Shown: piece by piece, positions 6,591 to 13,765 of the stretch
Position numbering within the stretch: the stretch's first letter is position 1
How the letters are laid out: every line of letters begins with the position of its first letter
NCBI RefSeq assembly: GCF_007830635.1
Contig: NZ_VLLA01000046.1
Coordinates: 1-32,379, forward strand
Direction: 5' to 3'
DNA: 32,379 nucleotides
Source: Bradyrhizobium huanghuaihaiense
Lineage (GTDB): Bacteria; Pseudomonadota; Alphaproteobacteria; Rhizobiales; Xanthobacteraceae
Program-made: the position numbers and the translations under genes
Notes under the pieces: model-generated
Told to the model about the DNA's origin: nothing
Seen by the model: the letters and a program-made list of their open reading frames with translations, nothing else
Databases searched by the model: none

Positions 6591-9021
6591 TATGCGCACA
6601 TACCGGCTTTTTGAGAGTAAAGGGCCGCTGGAATTTCGTTCGACTGCACTTCTTGCAGGCAAACTGGCTGCGGAAGGTCTTGAACTCCTCCCAGCGCGCT
6701 TTCTCGTCACCAATCGAACTGTCGCCATAGGGCCCGTCCTGGAAGTGGCTGCCGAAATTCTCGATCTCGCCCTTCACCAGACTGTCGAGGAAGCGGTTGT
6801 TGACGCCCGGCACCAGCGCCGGCACTAGCTTGGCATCCTTGAGCAGGCCGGCGAGCGCAGAGGCCAATTCGCTGCGTTCGTAGGAATAGGCCCTCTCCAG
6901 CGGTCGGATGCGGACGCTGACCCCGAAATCCCGACAGATGCCGAGAAGCCACTCCTCCTCCGCCTGGCGCATCTCGTTGGCCGCCGACTGGCCCGCCGCC
7001 CAACGCGCCTCGATCATCTCATCGCTGACCTTGTGATCAGCGAAACGCGGCCCGTAGGCCGGATCGAGGCCAATGATCCGGGTGAAGTGCCACGCTTTCG
7101 CCTCGAGCTGATCCTTCAAATAATTGAAGAACCGCTCGTCGTGCGTGGTGATCAGGATCTGGCAGTCTCCGAACATGGTGGCGATGAGTCCGGCAATAGT
7201 GCGCCTATGATCCGCATCGTAGGAGGTCACGATGTCGTCGAGCGCGATGATGGGCGCGCCTGCATTAAATTGCTTGATTGCAGCCATGCGCAACGCCAGC
7301 GCCACCGAATGGATCTGGGAGTCGCTCAAATAGCCACCCGGCTGCACGCCCGTGCGGTTCTTGGCGAAATCGATCAGGAGGTTGAGCCGCTGCTGGTTCG
7401 TGTCGTCTTCCGCCGGCAACTCCAACCGGATTGGCGCGGCGCCAGCGCCCTGGATCCGCTTGTAGATGTCGTTCATCGGCGTCTGAAGCTTGTCGAGCAG
7501 AGTCTGCACCTTCTTGCGGATCTCGGCCGAGATTATCGTCGCCTGCGCCGTCAACGCGTCGGAGAGTTTCCCCAGCCGTGTTCGCGTCCGTAGGGCGAGG
7601 TCCCGCTCGCTCTGTAGCTCCAGCAGCCGATCGATCTTCGTCTTGGCTTTGATATAGGTGTGGTCGCCTTGCTTCGACTCGATGTCGACGATGGCCTGAT
7701 CGAGCATAGCGAGCAGCTTGGCGATCGAGGCAACGATATCGGCCGAAGCCGGCACGGCAGCCTGAGGCCAGCCGGCGATGCCAGTTTGATATGCGATGAG
7801 ATCGGCTTTCAGTTTCGCTTCATCGTCGCCGAGGAGGCCAATAAGCCCCGGTAACGCCGCCACCAATTGGGTATGAGCTTTGGTCGCCGCGGTCTTGGCT
7901 GCGTCGAGCACCTTCTTGGCGGCGGCATAATCGGCCAGCTCTTCCAGATGCTTGGCGATATGTTCTCGGATGGCCCCGGCACTGCCCGCCGCCGAGTCGG
8001 TTACGGGCGTTTCACAGACTGGGCATACAGCAGGCGCCGGTACACCTTCGGCGAAAAGCGGCTCTGCGGCTTTCCACAAAGCCTGAAACATAGTGCTCGC
8101 CGCCTTGCCGCGCTCCTCCGCTTCCTCCGCGACGGCGGCCGACAGCGCCCCCAAGGCCGCATCAAAGGTCGGAATAGCGCCGCCGACGACGGTCTTGCCG
8201 CTCTCCGCGTCCGTTACCTCAGACCACAAAGCGGCCGCCGCATTGCTGATCTGACGCAGGCCTGCAAGCCCTATCTTGTTCTCTTCGGCCTTGGCTCGCA
8301 CTTCCAGCTCGATATAGGCCGGATCACCAGCCGTCAGCGCCATCAGCACTAGCACCGCGTCGAGCGGAGCCAAGACCGACGTGTTGGCGTAAGCGAGGAT
8401 CGCCACCGAATCCCAGGCTTTCACCACCTGGGCCGTCTTCCGAGCAAGCTGGGTGTCTGCGCGCTGCAGTGCCGTGCCGTCCTCTGAGGCAGCCTTCACC
8501 TGCGTGCGCAGCGCGCGAATATTCTTCTGCACCTCGACCAGCGGGCCAAGCTGCAGCCAATTGGCGACATCCGTGTAGCGCTGTTCGGGCGTGTGGATTT
8601 CGACGAACGTGCGCAGCGCATGCCCGCGGATGATCGGCGGCACCGCGAAGCAGGCGTTCAAAGTCGTGGCCACCGCCGGTATCGGTCGCTTCGTCCCCGT
8701 CGCCGGTCGGCTGCCGTTGGTGGCATCCTTGCCCGAAACGACGCCAATCGTGACCGCCGGAGCGATCTTCGCCTCCTCCGACAGATTGTGCGCCATTGCG
8801 ACGGGGCCGGCCTGATTGTTGATAGTGCGCTGCCCGAGCCTTTCGAGTGTGCCATCCTTGGAGAACATGAATTCCAGCGCATCGATGACACTGGACTTGC
8901 CGCTGCCATTCGGCGCGAAGATCGCCAGACAGCGTTTTTTGCTGAAATCGAACGTCTTTGGTTGGAGATACGCGCGGAACCCGGAAAGTCCCAAGGATTG
9001 GAGGAAGTAAGGGTCAGCCAT
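6541..9021 (-). CDS. Rad50/SMC-like AAA ATPase with zinc-hook motif and C-terminal zinc ribbon
   Basis: 826-residue ABC-type ATPase. Walker A FAPNGSGKSSVIDALEF spans 35-51. A long helical middle carries a CPVC zinc-hook motif at 333-336. The ABC signature LSDSQIHSVALALR lies at 565-578, Walker B IIALDDI at 591-597 and an H-loop TTHD at 625-628. Unusually, about 160 residues follow the ATPase core and end in a cysteine pair C789-x2-C792 with C808-x4-C813, likely a zinc ribbon. The start at 9021 (MADPYFLQ) was chosen because it overlaps the stop of the preceding gene by 8 bases; the upstream in-frame ATG at 9051 lies inside that gene. Architecture recalls defence ATPases such as PtuA or LmuB, which act with a nuclease partner; here the candidate partner is the DCL/HNH-like gene downstream. 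Not SbcC itself: too short and no SbcD beside it. Confidence 0.85.
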   Translation of the reverse strand: MADPYFLQSLGLSGFRAYLQPKTFDFSKKRCLAIFAPNGSGKSSVIDALEFMFSKDGTLERLGQRTINNQAGPVAMAHNLSEEAKIAPAVTIGVVSGKDATNGSRPATGTKRPIPAVATTLNACFAVPPIIRGHALRTFVEIHTPEQRYTDVANWLQLGPLVEVQKNIRALRTQVKAASEDGTALQRADTQLARKTAQVVKAWDSVAILAYANTSVLAPLDAVLVLMALTAGDPAYIELEVRAKAEENKIGLAGLRQISNAAAALWSEVTDAESGKTVVGGAIPTFDAALGALSAAVAEEAEERGKAASTMFQALWKAAEPLFAEGVPAPAVCPVCETPVTDSAAGSAGAIREHIAKHLEELADYAAAKKVLDAAKTAATKAHTQLVAALPGLIGLLGDDEAKLKADLIAYQTGIAGWPQAAVPASADIVASIAKLLAMLDQAIVDIESKQGDHTYIKAKTKIDRLLELQSERDLALRTRTRLGKLSDALTAQATIISAEIRKKVQTLLDKLQTPMNDIYKRIQGAGAAPIRLELPAEDDTNQQRLNLLIDFAKNRTGVQPGGYLSDSQIHSVALALRMAAIKQFNAGAPIIALDDIVTSYDADHRRTIAGLIATMFGDCQILITTHDERFFNYLKDQLEAKAWHFTRIIGLDPAYGPRFADHKVSDEMIEARWAAGQSAANEMRQAEEEWLLGICRDFGVSVRIRPLERAYSYERSELASALAGLLKDAKLVPALVPGVNNRFLDSLVKGEIENFGSHFQDGPYGDSSIGDEKARWEEFKTFRSQFACKKCSRTKFQRPFTLKKPVCAHNGCEAQFEFAAAAGAA

Positions 9022-9241
9022 TGGCCACCTCCGGTTTTGGAGGATTGGCACGTTCGCCTGCGAGTTTCAGGATGGCATCCTTGGCCTGAGCGACGGGGTT
9101 CTGAGCGGGCGCCGCCTTCAGGATGTACGTCTTCAGGATCTCCGCTAGGCCGGCATCGACACCTTCTCTTTGCTTCAGGCTTTCTCCCAATGTCGTAAGA
9201 AATGCCTCCGGCGAATCTGCCGGCTCTGCTTCACCTTCCAC
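9014..9241 (-). CDS. Small 75-residue protein coupled to the ATPase
   Basis: Acidic to neutral, mostly helical 75-residue protein starting at a GTG (9241) with a GGGGG run about 9 bases upstream. Its stop overlaps the ATPase start by 8 bases (ATGGCTGA), a sign of coupled translation. No cysteines, no membrane segment, and no family I recognise. First gene of the minus-strand defence unit, so it may be a sensor, adaptor or regulator of the ATPase, but nothing in the sequence proves this. The C-terminal part is rich in Ala, Lys and Pro and looks flexible. Confidence 0.65.
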   Translation of the reverse strand: MEGEAEPADSPEAFLTTLGESLKQREGVDAGLAEILKTYILKAAPAQNPVAQAKDAILKLAGERANPPKPEVANG

Positions 9242-9328
9242 GCATTTAGCCCCCAGTTGTTTGCTTCTGACAATACACCGCGACTAACCAAAGGAGAATG
9301 ACGCTTCCTTGAAACTACGTGCCTTTAT

Positions 9329-9394
9329 GGGGAAAGCTTTCCCCTGCGGCCGAGCCGAGGTCTCGGCCGACCCCTTCTGCGGGGAAACCCCGCA
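9329..9394. promoter_or_regulatory. Cluster of three consecutive perfect inverted repeats between divergent operons
   Basis: Three perfect dyads lie end to end in the divergent gap between the small defence gene and the DUF932 gene: GGGGAAAGCTTTCCCC at 9329-9344 (no spacer), CGGCCGAG / CTCGGCCG at 9347-9354 and 9362-9369, and TGCGGGG / CCCCGCA at 9378-9384 and 9388-9394 with an AAA loop. They could be operators, transcript hairpins or a replication/partition site. No U-tract follows, so simple terminators are less likely. Confidence 0.5.
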
Positions 9395-9408
9395 ATGCCC
9401 CATTAGAG

Positions 9409-9473
9409 TGAGAGGGCGGACCGGCTTCGCCATGACGGGTTGAAGAACGGAGGAGAGGCCTCCGGCGCCTGTC
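9409..9473 (+). promoter_or_regulatory. L1 leader element, copy A (before the DUF932 gene)
   Basis: Begins TGAGAGGGCGG and contains GACGGGTTGAAGA. GACGGG (9434-9439) can pair with CCTGTC (9468-9473, one G-U), enclosing a hairpin GGAGG / CCTCC (9449-9453, 9459-9463) with loop AGAGG. The GGAGATGAACC ribosome-binding region and the ATG at 9487 follow directly. The same order of blocks recurs at 10771 and 13669 with different inner-stem sequences, which argues for a conserved structured RNA leader. Confidence 0.6.
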
Positions 9474-9486
9474 GTGGAGATGAACC

Positions 9487-10683
9487 ATGATCCAAGTCGA
9501 AGTTCTGAGCGCTGGCCGCGACCACGTCGGCGGCTACAAGGTGGACGTGACCCGCGGCGAGCGCGTCGGCCGCGTATCGTCGGAGTGGTTCTCGCGACCA
9601 GCGGATGAGCGTTATCTCTCGCTGTCAGACCTCTACGCCGCCGTGCACCGCCGGACCGAGCGTAGCCGGATCCGAACGGTCGACAGCGCTGCGATTCGGG
9701 TTGATGCCAACCGCGGCAACCCCGAGCGCCTGACGCTGACTCTGCCCGGCTCCGACGCGCCGATCGCACCGACGCACTGGAGCTTCGGCCAACTTGCCAG
9801 CCTGGTTGGAGCGCCGGCGGCTTACCTCCGTCAGCTGCCGGCGCCGCTGGCCGGCATTAACCTGCAATACGGCTTGACCTCTCGTTCCGCCGAGCAGATG
9901 AAGACGCTCGAGATCGAAGAGGGTCGAGTCGAGCTACGTGCAGTCACCGGGCCCACCTACGGGCGCATCTTTGACCACGAACTCGTGGCAGCCGTTCAGC
10001 GCATCGCCGGCAATGGCACGGGCGACACACGCTGGAAGGTGCCTGGCGTGCTCGACTGGTCGACTGGCGTCTACAATCCGAACGTTGATATCAGCCAGGA
10101 TACGACGACGCTCTACGCGTCCGATCGTGATGTCTTCCTGTTCCTGGTCGACGATCTCAATCCGATCGAGGCCGGCCGGCTGCGCGACGGTTCGCCCGAC
10201 CTCTATTTCCGCGGGTTCTACTGCTGGAATTCCGAGGTGGGAGCGAAGACGCTCGGCATGGCGAGCTTCTATCTCCGCGCCGTCTGCCAGAACCGCAATT
10301 TATGGGGCGTGGAAGATTTCGAGGAGATCACCATCCGCCACTCCAAATACGCCGCTTCGCGGTTTGCCCACGAGGCGGCCCCGGCGCTGGCCAGCTTTGC
10401 CAATTCCTCACCGATGCCCTTCGTCAACGGCATCAAGGCCGCACGGGAGAAGATCGTCGCGCGCACTGACGACGACCGCAACGAGTTCCTGCGCAAGCGC
10501 GGCTTCTCGAAGGCCGAGACGGCGAAGATCATCGAGAGGGTGTTAACGGAGGAAGGCCGCAAGCCCGAAAGCGTGTTCGATTTCGTGCAAGGCATCACAG
10601 CGGTTGCGCGGGGCAAGACCCATCAGGATGCACGACTCGATATGGAGGCGCGCGCGAAGACGCTGCTCGACCGCGCAGCCTGA
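9487..10683 (+). CDS. DUF932 domain protein (phage/plasmid-related)
   Basis: 398-residue DUF932 protein. The family is widespread on phages and conjugative elements, often beside ParB-like and strawberry-notch genes, and its biochemical role is unknown. Conserved stretches visible: PTHWSFGQLASLVGAP near 93-108, AVTGPTYGRIFDHELV near 151-166, YASDRDVFLFLVDD near 210-223, YFRGFYCWNSEVGAKTLG near 238-255. The ATG at 9487 is preceded by GGAG at 9476-9479. First gene of the plus-strand module, behind leader element L1 and followed by a hairpin at 10705. Codon use matches its neighbours and the frame is intact. Confidence 0.88.
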   Translation: MIQVEVLSAGRDHVGGYKVDVTRGERVGRVSSEWFSRPADERYLSLSDLYAAVHRRTERSRIRTVDSAAIRVDANRGNPERLTLTLPGSDAPIAPTHWSFGQLASLVGAPAAYLRQLPAPLAGINLQYGLTSRSAEQMKTLEIEEGRVELRAVTGPTYGRIFDHELVAAVQRIAGNGTGDTRWKVPGVLDWSTGVYNPNVDISQDTTTLYASDRDVFLFLVDDLNPIEAGRLRDGSPDLYFRGFYCWNSEVGAKTLGMASFYLRAVCQNRNLWGVEDFEEITIRHSKYAASRFAHEAAPALASFANSSPMPFVNGIKAAREKIVARTDDDRNEFLRKRGFSKAETAKIIERVLTEEGRKPESVFDFVQGITAVARGKTHQDARLDMEARAKTLLDRAA

Positions 10684-10704
10684 TACCCGGAAAGCCGAAA
10701 GATG

Positions 10705-10742
10705 CGGAAAGGCGTGTCTCCGGCTTCGTGCCTTTCCGTTTG
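10705..10742 (+). terminator. Hairpin with T-tract after the DUF932 gene
   Basis: CGGAAAGGC (10705-10713) pairs perfectly with GCCTTTCCG (10730-10738) around a 16-base loop and is followed by TTTG. It lies 21 bases after the stop and before the next L1 leader, so it fits an intrinsic terminator or attenuator. Confidence 0.6.
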
Positions 10743-10770
10743 TCCTGATCGTCGGTTTGCGACGCTGCCC

Positions 10771-10842
10771 TTGAGAGGAAGAGGGCGGCGCCGCGCTTCA
10801 TGACGGGTTGGAGATCCAGAGAGAGACTTTGGGTTGCCCGTC
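10771..10842 (+). promoter_or_regulatory. L1 leader element, copy B (before the ParB-like gene)
   Basis: Starts TTGAGAGGAAGAGGGCGG, then CATGACGGGTTGGAGA. GACGGG (10802-10807) pairs perfectly with CCCGTC (10837-10842). Inside it TCCA (10815-10818) can pair with TGGG (10830-10833) around a GAGAGAG-rich loop. The ATG at 10800 lies in this conserved block and should not be taken as the gene start. Confidence 0.6.
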
Positions 10843-10856
10843 GCGGAGTATCACCC

Positions 10857-12980
10857 ATGGCTACTGCCGTTCAGAAGATCACCCTGTCGTCCTCGCGCGA
10901 CATTCCCTTCAATAAGCTGGTGCTCAGCCAGTCAAACGTCCGGCGTGTGAAGGCCGGCGTCTCCATCGAGGAGCTGGCCGAGGACATCGCCCGGCGTACC
11001 CTGCTCCAAAGCCTCAATGTCCGGCCGGTCCTCGACGCGGAGGGCGAGACCGGCATGTTCGAGATCCCGGCCGGCGGACGCCGCTATCGGGCGCTGCAGC
11101 TGCTGGTGAAACAGAAGCGCCTGGCCAAGACCGCGCCGGTGCCCTGTGTCGTGCGCGATCCGGCGACCGGCATTCTCGGCGAGGACGACTCGCTCGCCGA
11201 GAACGTCCAGCGCGAGCCGCTGCACCCGCTCGACCAATTCCGCGCCTTCCTGACTCAGCGTGAGAAGGGCCGGACCGAGGAGGACATCGCGGCTGCCTTC
11301 TTCACCTCGGTCAACGTCGTGAAGCAGCGCCTGCGTCTCGCCTCGGTCTCGCCCGCGCTGCTCGACGTCTATGCCGACGACGGCATGTCGCTCGAGCAGT
11401 TGATGGCCTTCACCGTCACCGCGGATCACGGCCGCCAGGAGCAGGTCTGGCAGGCCATCTCTAGCTCTTGGCAGAAGGAGCCCTATCAAATCCGCCGCAT
11501 GTTGACGGAGAAAACGGTGCGCGCCTCCGACCGGCGCGCCGTGTTTGTCGGCCTCGACGCCTACGAGGCGGCCGGTGGCGTGGTGCTGCGCGACTTGTTC
11601 CAGTCCGACGATGGCGGTTGGCTTGAGGACATCGCTCTGCTCGACCGTCTGGTCGCTGAGAAGTTGAAGGCGGAGGCGGAAACGATCGCCGCCGAAGGCT
11701 GGAAGTGGATCGAGGTCGCGATCGACTTCCCCTACGGCCATGCTCGCGGCTTGCGCGAGCTGGACGGCGTACTTGCCGATCTCACCACCGAAGAGCAGGC
11801 GGCCATCGAGGCGCTCGAGGCCGAATATGTCAGGCTCCAAGCCGAGCATGACGGCGCGGATGAGCTACCCGACGAGGTAGACCAGCGACTTGGCGAAATC
11901 GAGACGGCCCTCGGCGCCTTCAATGATCGACCCGTCATCTATCAGCCTGCCGACATCGCCCGCGCGGGCGTGTTCGTCGGCATCGACGCCGAAGGCAAGC
12001 TCTTGGTTGATCGGGGCTACGTCCGACCCGAGGACGAAGTGCCCGTGACGGAGCCAGAGCAGGGCAGGGGCAGTGAACCCGATGCCGCGGCCCTGGACGG
12101 TGCTGAACCATCAGCGCCGGCTATCCAGCGCGCCGTCATCACCATCGGCGGGCAGGATGAGGAGCCCGAGGACGAGGATGATGATGCGGTGAAACCGCTG
12201 CCGGACCGCCTGCTCACCGAGCTCACGGCGGAGCGGACTTTGGCGCTGCGCGACAAGTTGGCGATCACGCCTTCGGTCGCTTTCCAATCGGTGCTGCACA
12301 AATTCTGCCTCGACGTCTTCATCCGCTATTCCTCCTACGGAACGGCAATGGAGGTCTCAGTGCGCAACGCTAGCTTCCCGGTGCAGGCGCCGGGTTTAAA
12401 GGACAGCTCGGCGGCCAAGGCAATCGACGCGCGCCACAAGACCTGGGACGAGCGCCTGCCCAGGGACAAGGCCAATCTCTGGGACTGGCTCAGCGGCCTC
12501 ACCGCCGACGAGCAGGCGGCGCTCTTCGCGCACTGCGCCTCATTCGGCGTCAACGCGCTCTACGAGAAGGGCGACCGCTACGGCGGCGGCATCACGCCGC
12601 ACACCGTCGAGCACCGGATCACTGAGGCCGATCGCATCGCCCGGGCCGTCGATCTCGACATGGTGGAGTCCGGTTGGCGCCCGACCGTCGAGAACTATCT
12701 CGGCCGCGTCCCGAAGCTCCGCATCCTGGAGGCGGTGCGGGAGGGGGCCGGCGAGCAGGCCGCGCAGCTCATCGATCATCTGAAGAAGGGCGACATGGCC
12801 AAGGAGGCCGAGCGCCTCCTCGCCGAGGCCGGCTGGCTGCCCGAGCCCCTGCGGATGCCCGACGCCCAATTGGCGGCGGCTGTCGATGCTGCGGAGCCCG
12901 AGGGCGATGGCGAGGCGCTGCCGGAATTCCTCGCCGGCGACGACGAAGCGGACGAGTCGCGCATGATCGCGGCCGAATAG
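10857..12980 (+). CDS. ParB/KorB-like nuclease-domain protein
   Basis: 707-residue protein with an N-terminal ParB domain: NKLVLSQSNVRR at 19-30, PAGGRRYRALQLL at 71-83 and the ParB box SLAENVQREPLHPLDQF at 112-128. A helix-turn-helix region follows (AAFFTSVNVVKQRLRLASVSP near 147-166). The long C-terminal half, with acidic linkers near residues 395-445, is typical of large ParB-like proteins of alphaproteobacterial plasmids and is about twice the length of a classical ParB. The start is the ATG at 10857 (MATAVQK) rather than the in-frame ATG at 10800, which lies inside the L1 leader. No ParA gene is adjacent, so a role in partition is doubtful; regulation or DNA processing on the element is as likely. 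A strong terminator follows. Confidence 0.88.
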   Translation: MATAVQKITLSSSRDIPFNKLVLSQSNVRRVKAGVSIEELAEDIARRTLLQSLNVRPVLDAEGETGMFEIPAGGRRYRALQLLVKQKRLAKTAPVPCVVRDPATGILGEDDSLAENVQREPLHPLDQFRAFLTQREKGRTEEDIAAAFFTSVNVVKQRLRLASVSPALLDVYADDGMSLEQLMAFTVTADHGRQEQVWQAISSSWQKEPYQIRRMLTEKTVRASDRRAVFVGLDAYEAAGGVVLRDLFQSDDGGWLEDIALLDRLVAEKLKAEAETIAAEGWKWIEVAIDFPYGHARGLRELDGVLADLTTEEQAAIEALEAEYVRLQAEHDGADELPDEVDQRLGEIETALGAFNDRPVIYQPADIARAGVFVGIDAEGKLLVDRGYVRPEDEVPVTEPEQGRGSEPDAAALDGAEPSAPAIQRAVITIGGQDEEPEDEDDDAVKPLPDRLLTELTAERTLALRDKLAITPSVAFQSVLHKFCLDVFIRYSSYGTAMEVSVRNASFPVQAPGLKDSSAAKAIDARHKTWDERLPRDKANLWDWLSGLTADEQAALFAHCASFGVNALYEKGDRYGGGITPHTVEHRITEADRIARAVDLDMVESGWRPTVENYLGRVPKLRILEAVREGAGEQAAQLIDHLKKGDMAKEAERLLAEAGWLPEPLRMPDAQLAAAVDAAEPEGDGEALPEFLAGDDEADESRMIAAE

Positions 12981-12988
12981 CTCGAGCA

Positions 12989-13020
12989 CGCGGGGCGGCT
13001 TCGGCCGTCCCGCGTCTTTT
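12989..13020 (+). terminator. Rho-independent terminator after the ParB-like gene
   Basis: CGCGGGGCGGC (12989-12999) pairs with GCCGTCCCGCG (13004-13014) over 11 positions with one G-U, closed by a TTCG tetraloop and followed by TCTTTT. It is the clearest intrinsic terminator in the window. Confidence 0.85.
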
Positions 13021-13078
13021 CACTGCCATTCACACCAAAGCCTGGCGCGAGCCGGGCTTTTGCATTCTGGAGGCTATC

Positions 13079-13492
13079 GTGCCCTTCTTCACCATCGAGA
13101 CGACCTATCATTTGCCGATCTATCGGCAGCGAACCTACGAAGCCGAAACGCTCGACCAAGCCTGCGATCTTGCGATCGCCGACGAGGGCTGGGACGACAA
13201 CAGGTCGGACGTTGAAACGTCTGGCGATACCTATGTTACCGGTGCCTGGGAAGGCCGCGACGCTGCCTATAGCGGCCCACGCCTGGCGTTTCCCTCACGT
13301 TTCGGCGAGCAGGTCCAGCGCAAGGCCGGCCATTTCGAGTTGCTGCTCGGTCTGCTCAAAATACTCATCCACGTTCCGGAGGAAGGCTCAATGGATGTCG
13401 AGCTTTGGCGCCGACGCGCGGACGTCGCCATCGCAAAGGCCGAGGCCATTCTGGCGGGCGAAAATGATCCGATCGAGGGAGCTGCGTCGTGA
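13079..13492 (+). CDS. Conserved mobile-element protein of unknown function (137 aa)
   Basis: Starts at a GTG (13079-13081) with GGAGG five bases upstream; the frame is open further 5' only because it overlaps the ParB-like gene in another register. The protein opens with a beta-rich segment (VPFFTIETTYHLPIYRQRTYEAETLDQA) and has an acidic, aromatic middle (DEGWDDNRSDVETSGDTYVTGAWEGRDAA) and a helical C-terminus. I recognise no family. Genes of this size sit between ParB-like and strawberry-notch genes in related elements, as far as I recall. Its stop overlaps the start of the next small frame by GTGA. Confidence 0.7.
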   Translation: MPFFTIETTYHLPIYRQRTYEAETLDQACDLAIADEGWDDNRSDVETSGDTYVTGAWEGRDAAYSGPRLAFPSRFGEQVQRKAGHFELLLGLLKILIHVPEEGSMDVELWRRRADVAIAKAEAILAGENDPIEGAAS

Positions 13493-13599
13493 CGAAATAC
13501 ATCGTCATCTTCGTCGAAGGCGACGAAAACTACCGCGCGGAAGCGGTCGCCGTCGCTGATGACGGCCAAGCCTCGCCATCTTGGCTGCTCGGATACTGA
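13489..13599 (+). CDS. 36-residue peptide translationally coupled to the preceding gene
   Basis: GTG start at 13489 overlaps the TGA of the 137-residue gene by four bases (GTGA). The peptide opens MTKYIVIFVEGDENYRAEAV, a beta-strand pattern like the start of its neighbour's domain, and ends SWLLGY before TGA. A terminator-like hairpin begins 15 bases later, which supports a real two-gene unit ending here. Too short to assign; it could also be a truncated remnant of a longer protein. Confidence 0.5.
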   Translation: MTKYIVIFVEGDENYRAEAVAVADDGQASPSWLLGY

Positions 13600-13613
13600 T
13601 GAATGCTCCGTAC

Positions 13614-13645
13614 ACGGCGCGCCGCCATCCGGGGGGCGCCGTTTC
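13614..13645 (+). terminator. Terminator-like hairpin
   Basis: ACGGCGC (13614-13620) pairs with GCGCCGT (13636-13642) and is followed by TTCTC. It separates the small two-gene unit from the L1 leader of the strawberry-notch gene. Confidence 0.5.
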
Positions 13646-13668
13646 TCATGTCGGGCACCGCCTTGATG

Positions 13669-13751
13669 CTGAGAGGGAGAGGACGGCCGGGACGGGTTTG
13701 AGCCGGCGCGGTCAGAGAGAGCGCCGATCGGCTCGCCCGTTCCCGCTCTCC
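13669..13751 (+). promoter_or_regulatory. L1 leader element, copy C (before the strawberry-notch gene)
   Basis: Starts CTGAGAGGGAGAGGACGG and contains GACGGGTTTGAG. GGGACGGG (13689-13696) pairs with CCCGTTCCC (13736-13744) with one bulged T; the 5' GAGAG can extend against GCTCTCC (13745-13751). Inside, GGCGC (13705-13709) and GCGCC (13721-13725) form a hairpin whose loop contains AGAGAGA. Same topology as copies A and B with different stem bases. Confidence 0.6.
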
Positions 13752-13765
13752 TGAAGGCTTCCTCC

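Noticed and set aside
9014..9021. ATPase start at the more upstream ATG at 9051
   Set aside because: It would overlap the small gene by 38 bases; the ATG at 9021 gives the usual short coupling overlap and a start MADPYFLQ next to the conserved first strand.
10800..10856. In-frame upstream ATG of the ParB-like gene
   Set aside because: The ATG belongs to the repeated L1 leader (CATGACGGG); in copy A the same ATG meets a stop after two codons, so the start at 10857 is preferred.
10932..11849. 305-codon minus-strand frame
   Set aside because: Antisense to the ParB-like gene; its Leu/Arg/Asp-rich make-up follows from the opposite strand's codons.
12674..13078. Upstream extension of the 137-residue gene
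   Set aside because: This part overlaps the ParB-like gene out of frame and reads as Arg/Gly/Ala-rich nonsense; the GTG at 13079 has an ideal GGAGG site.
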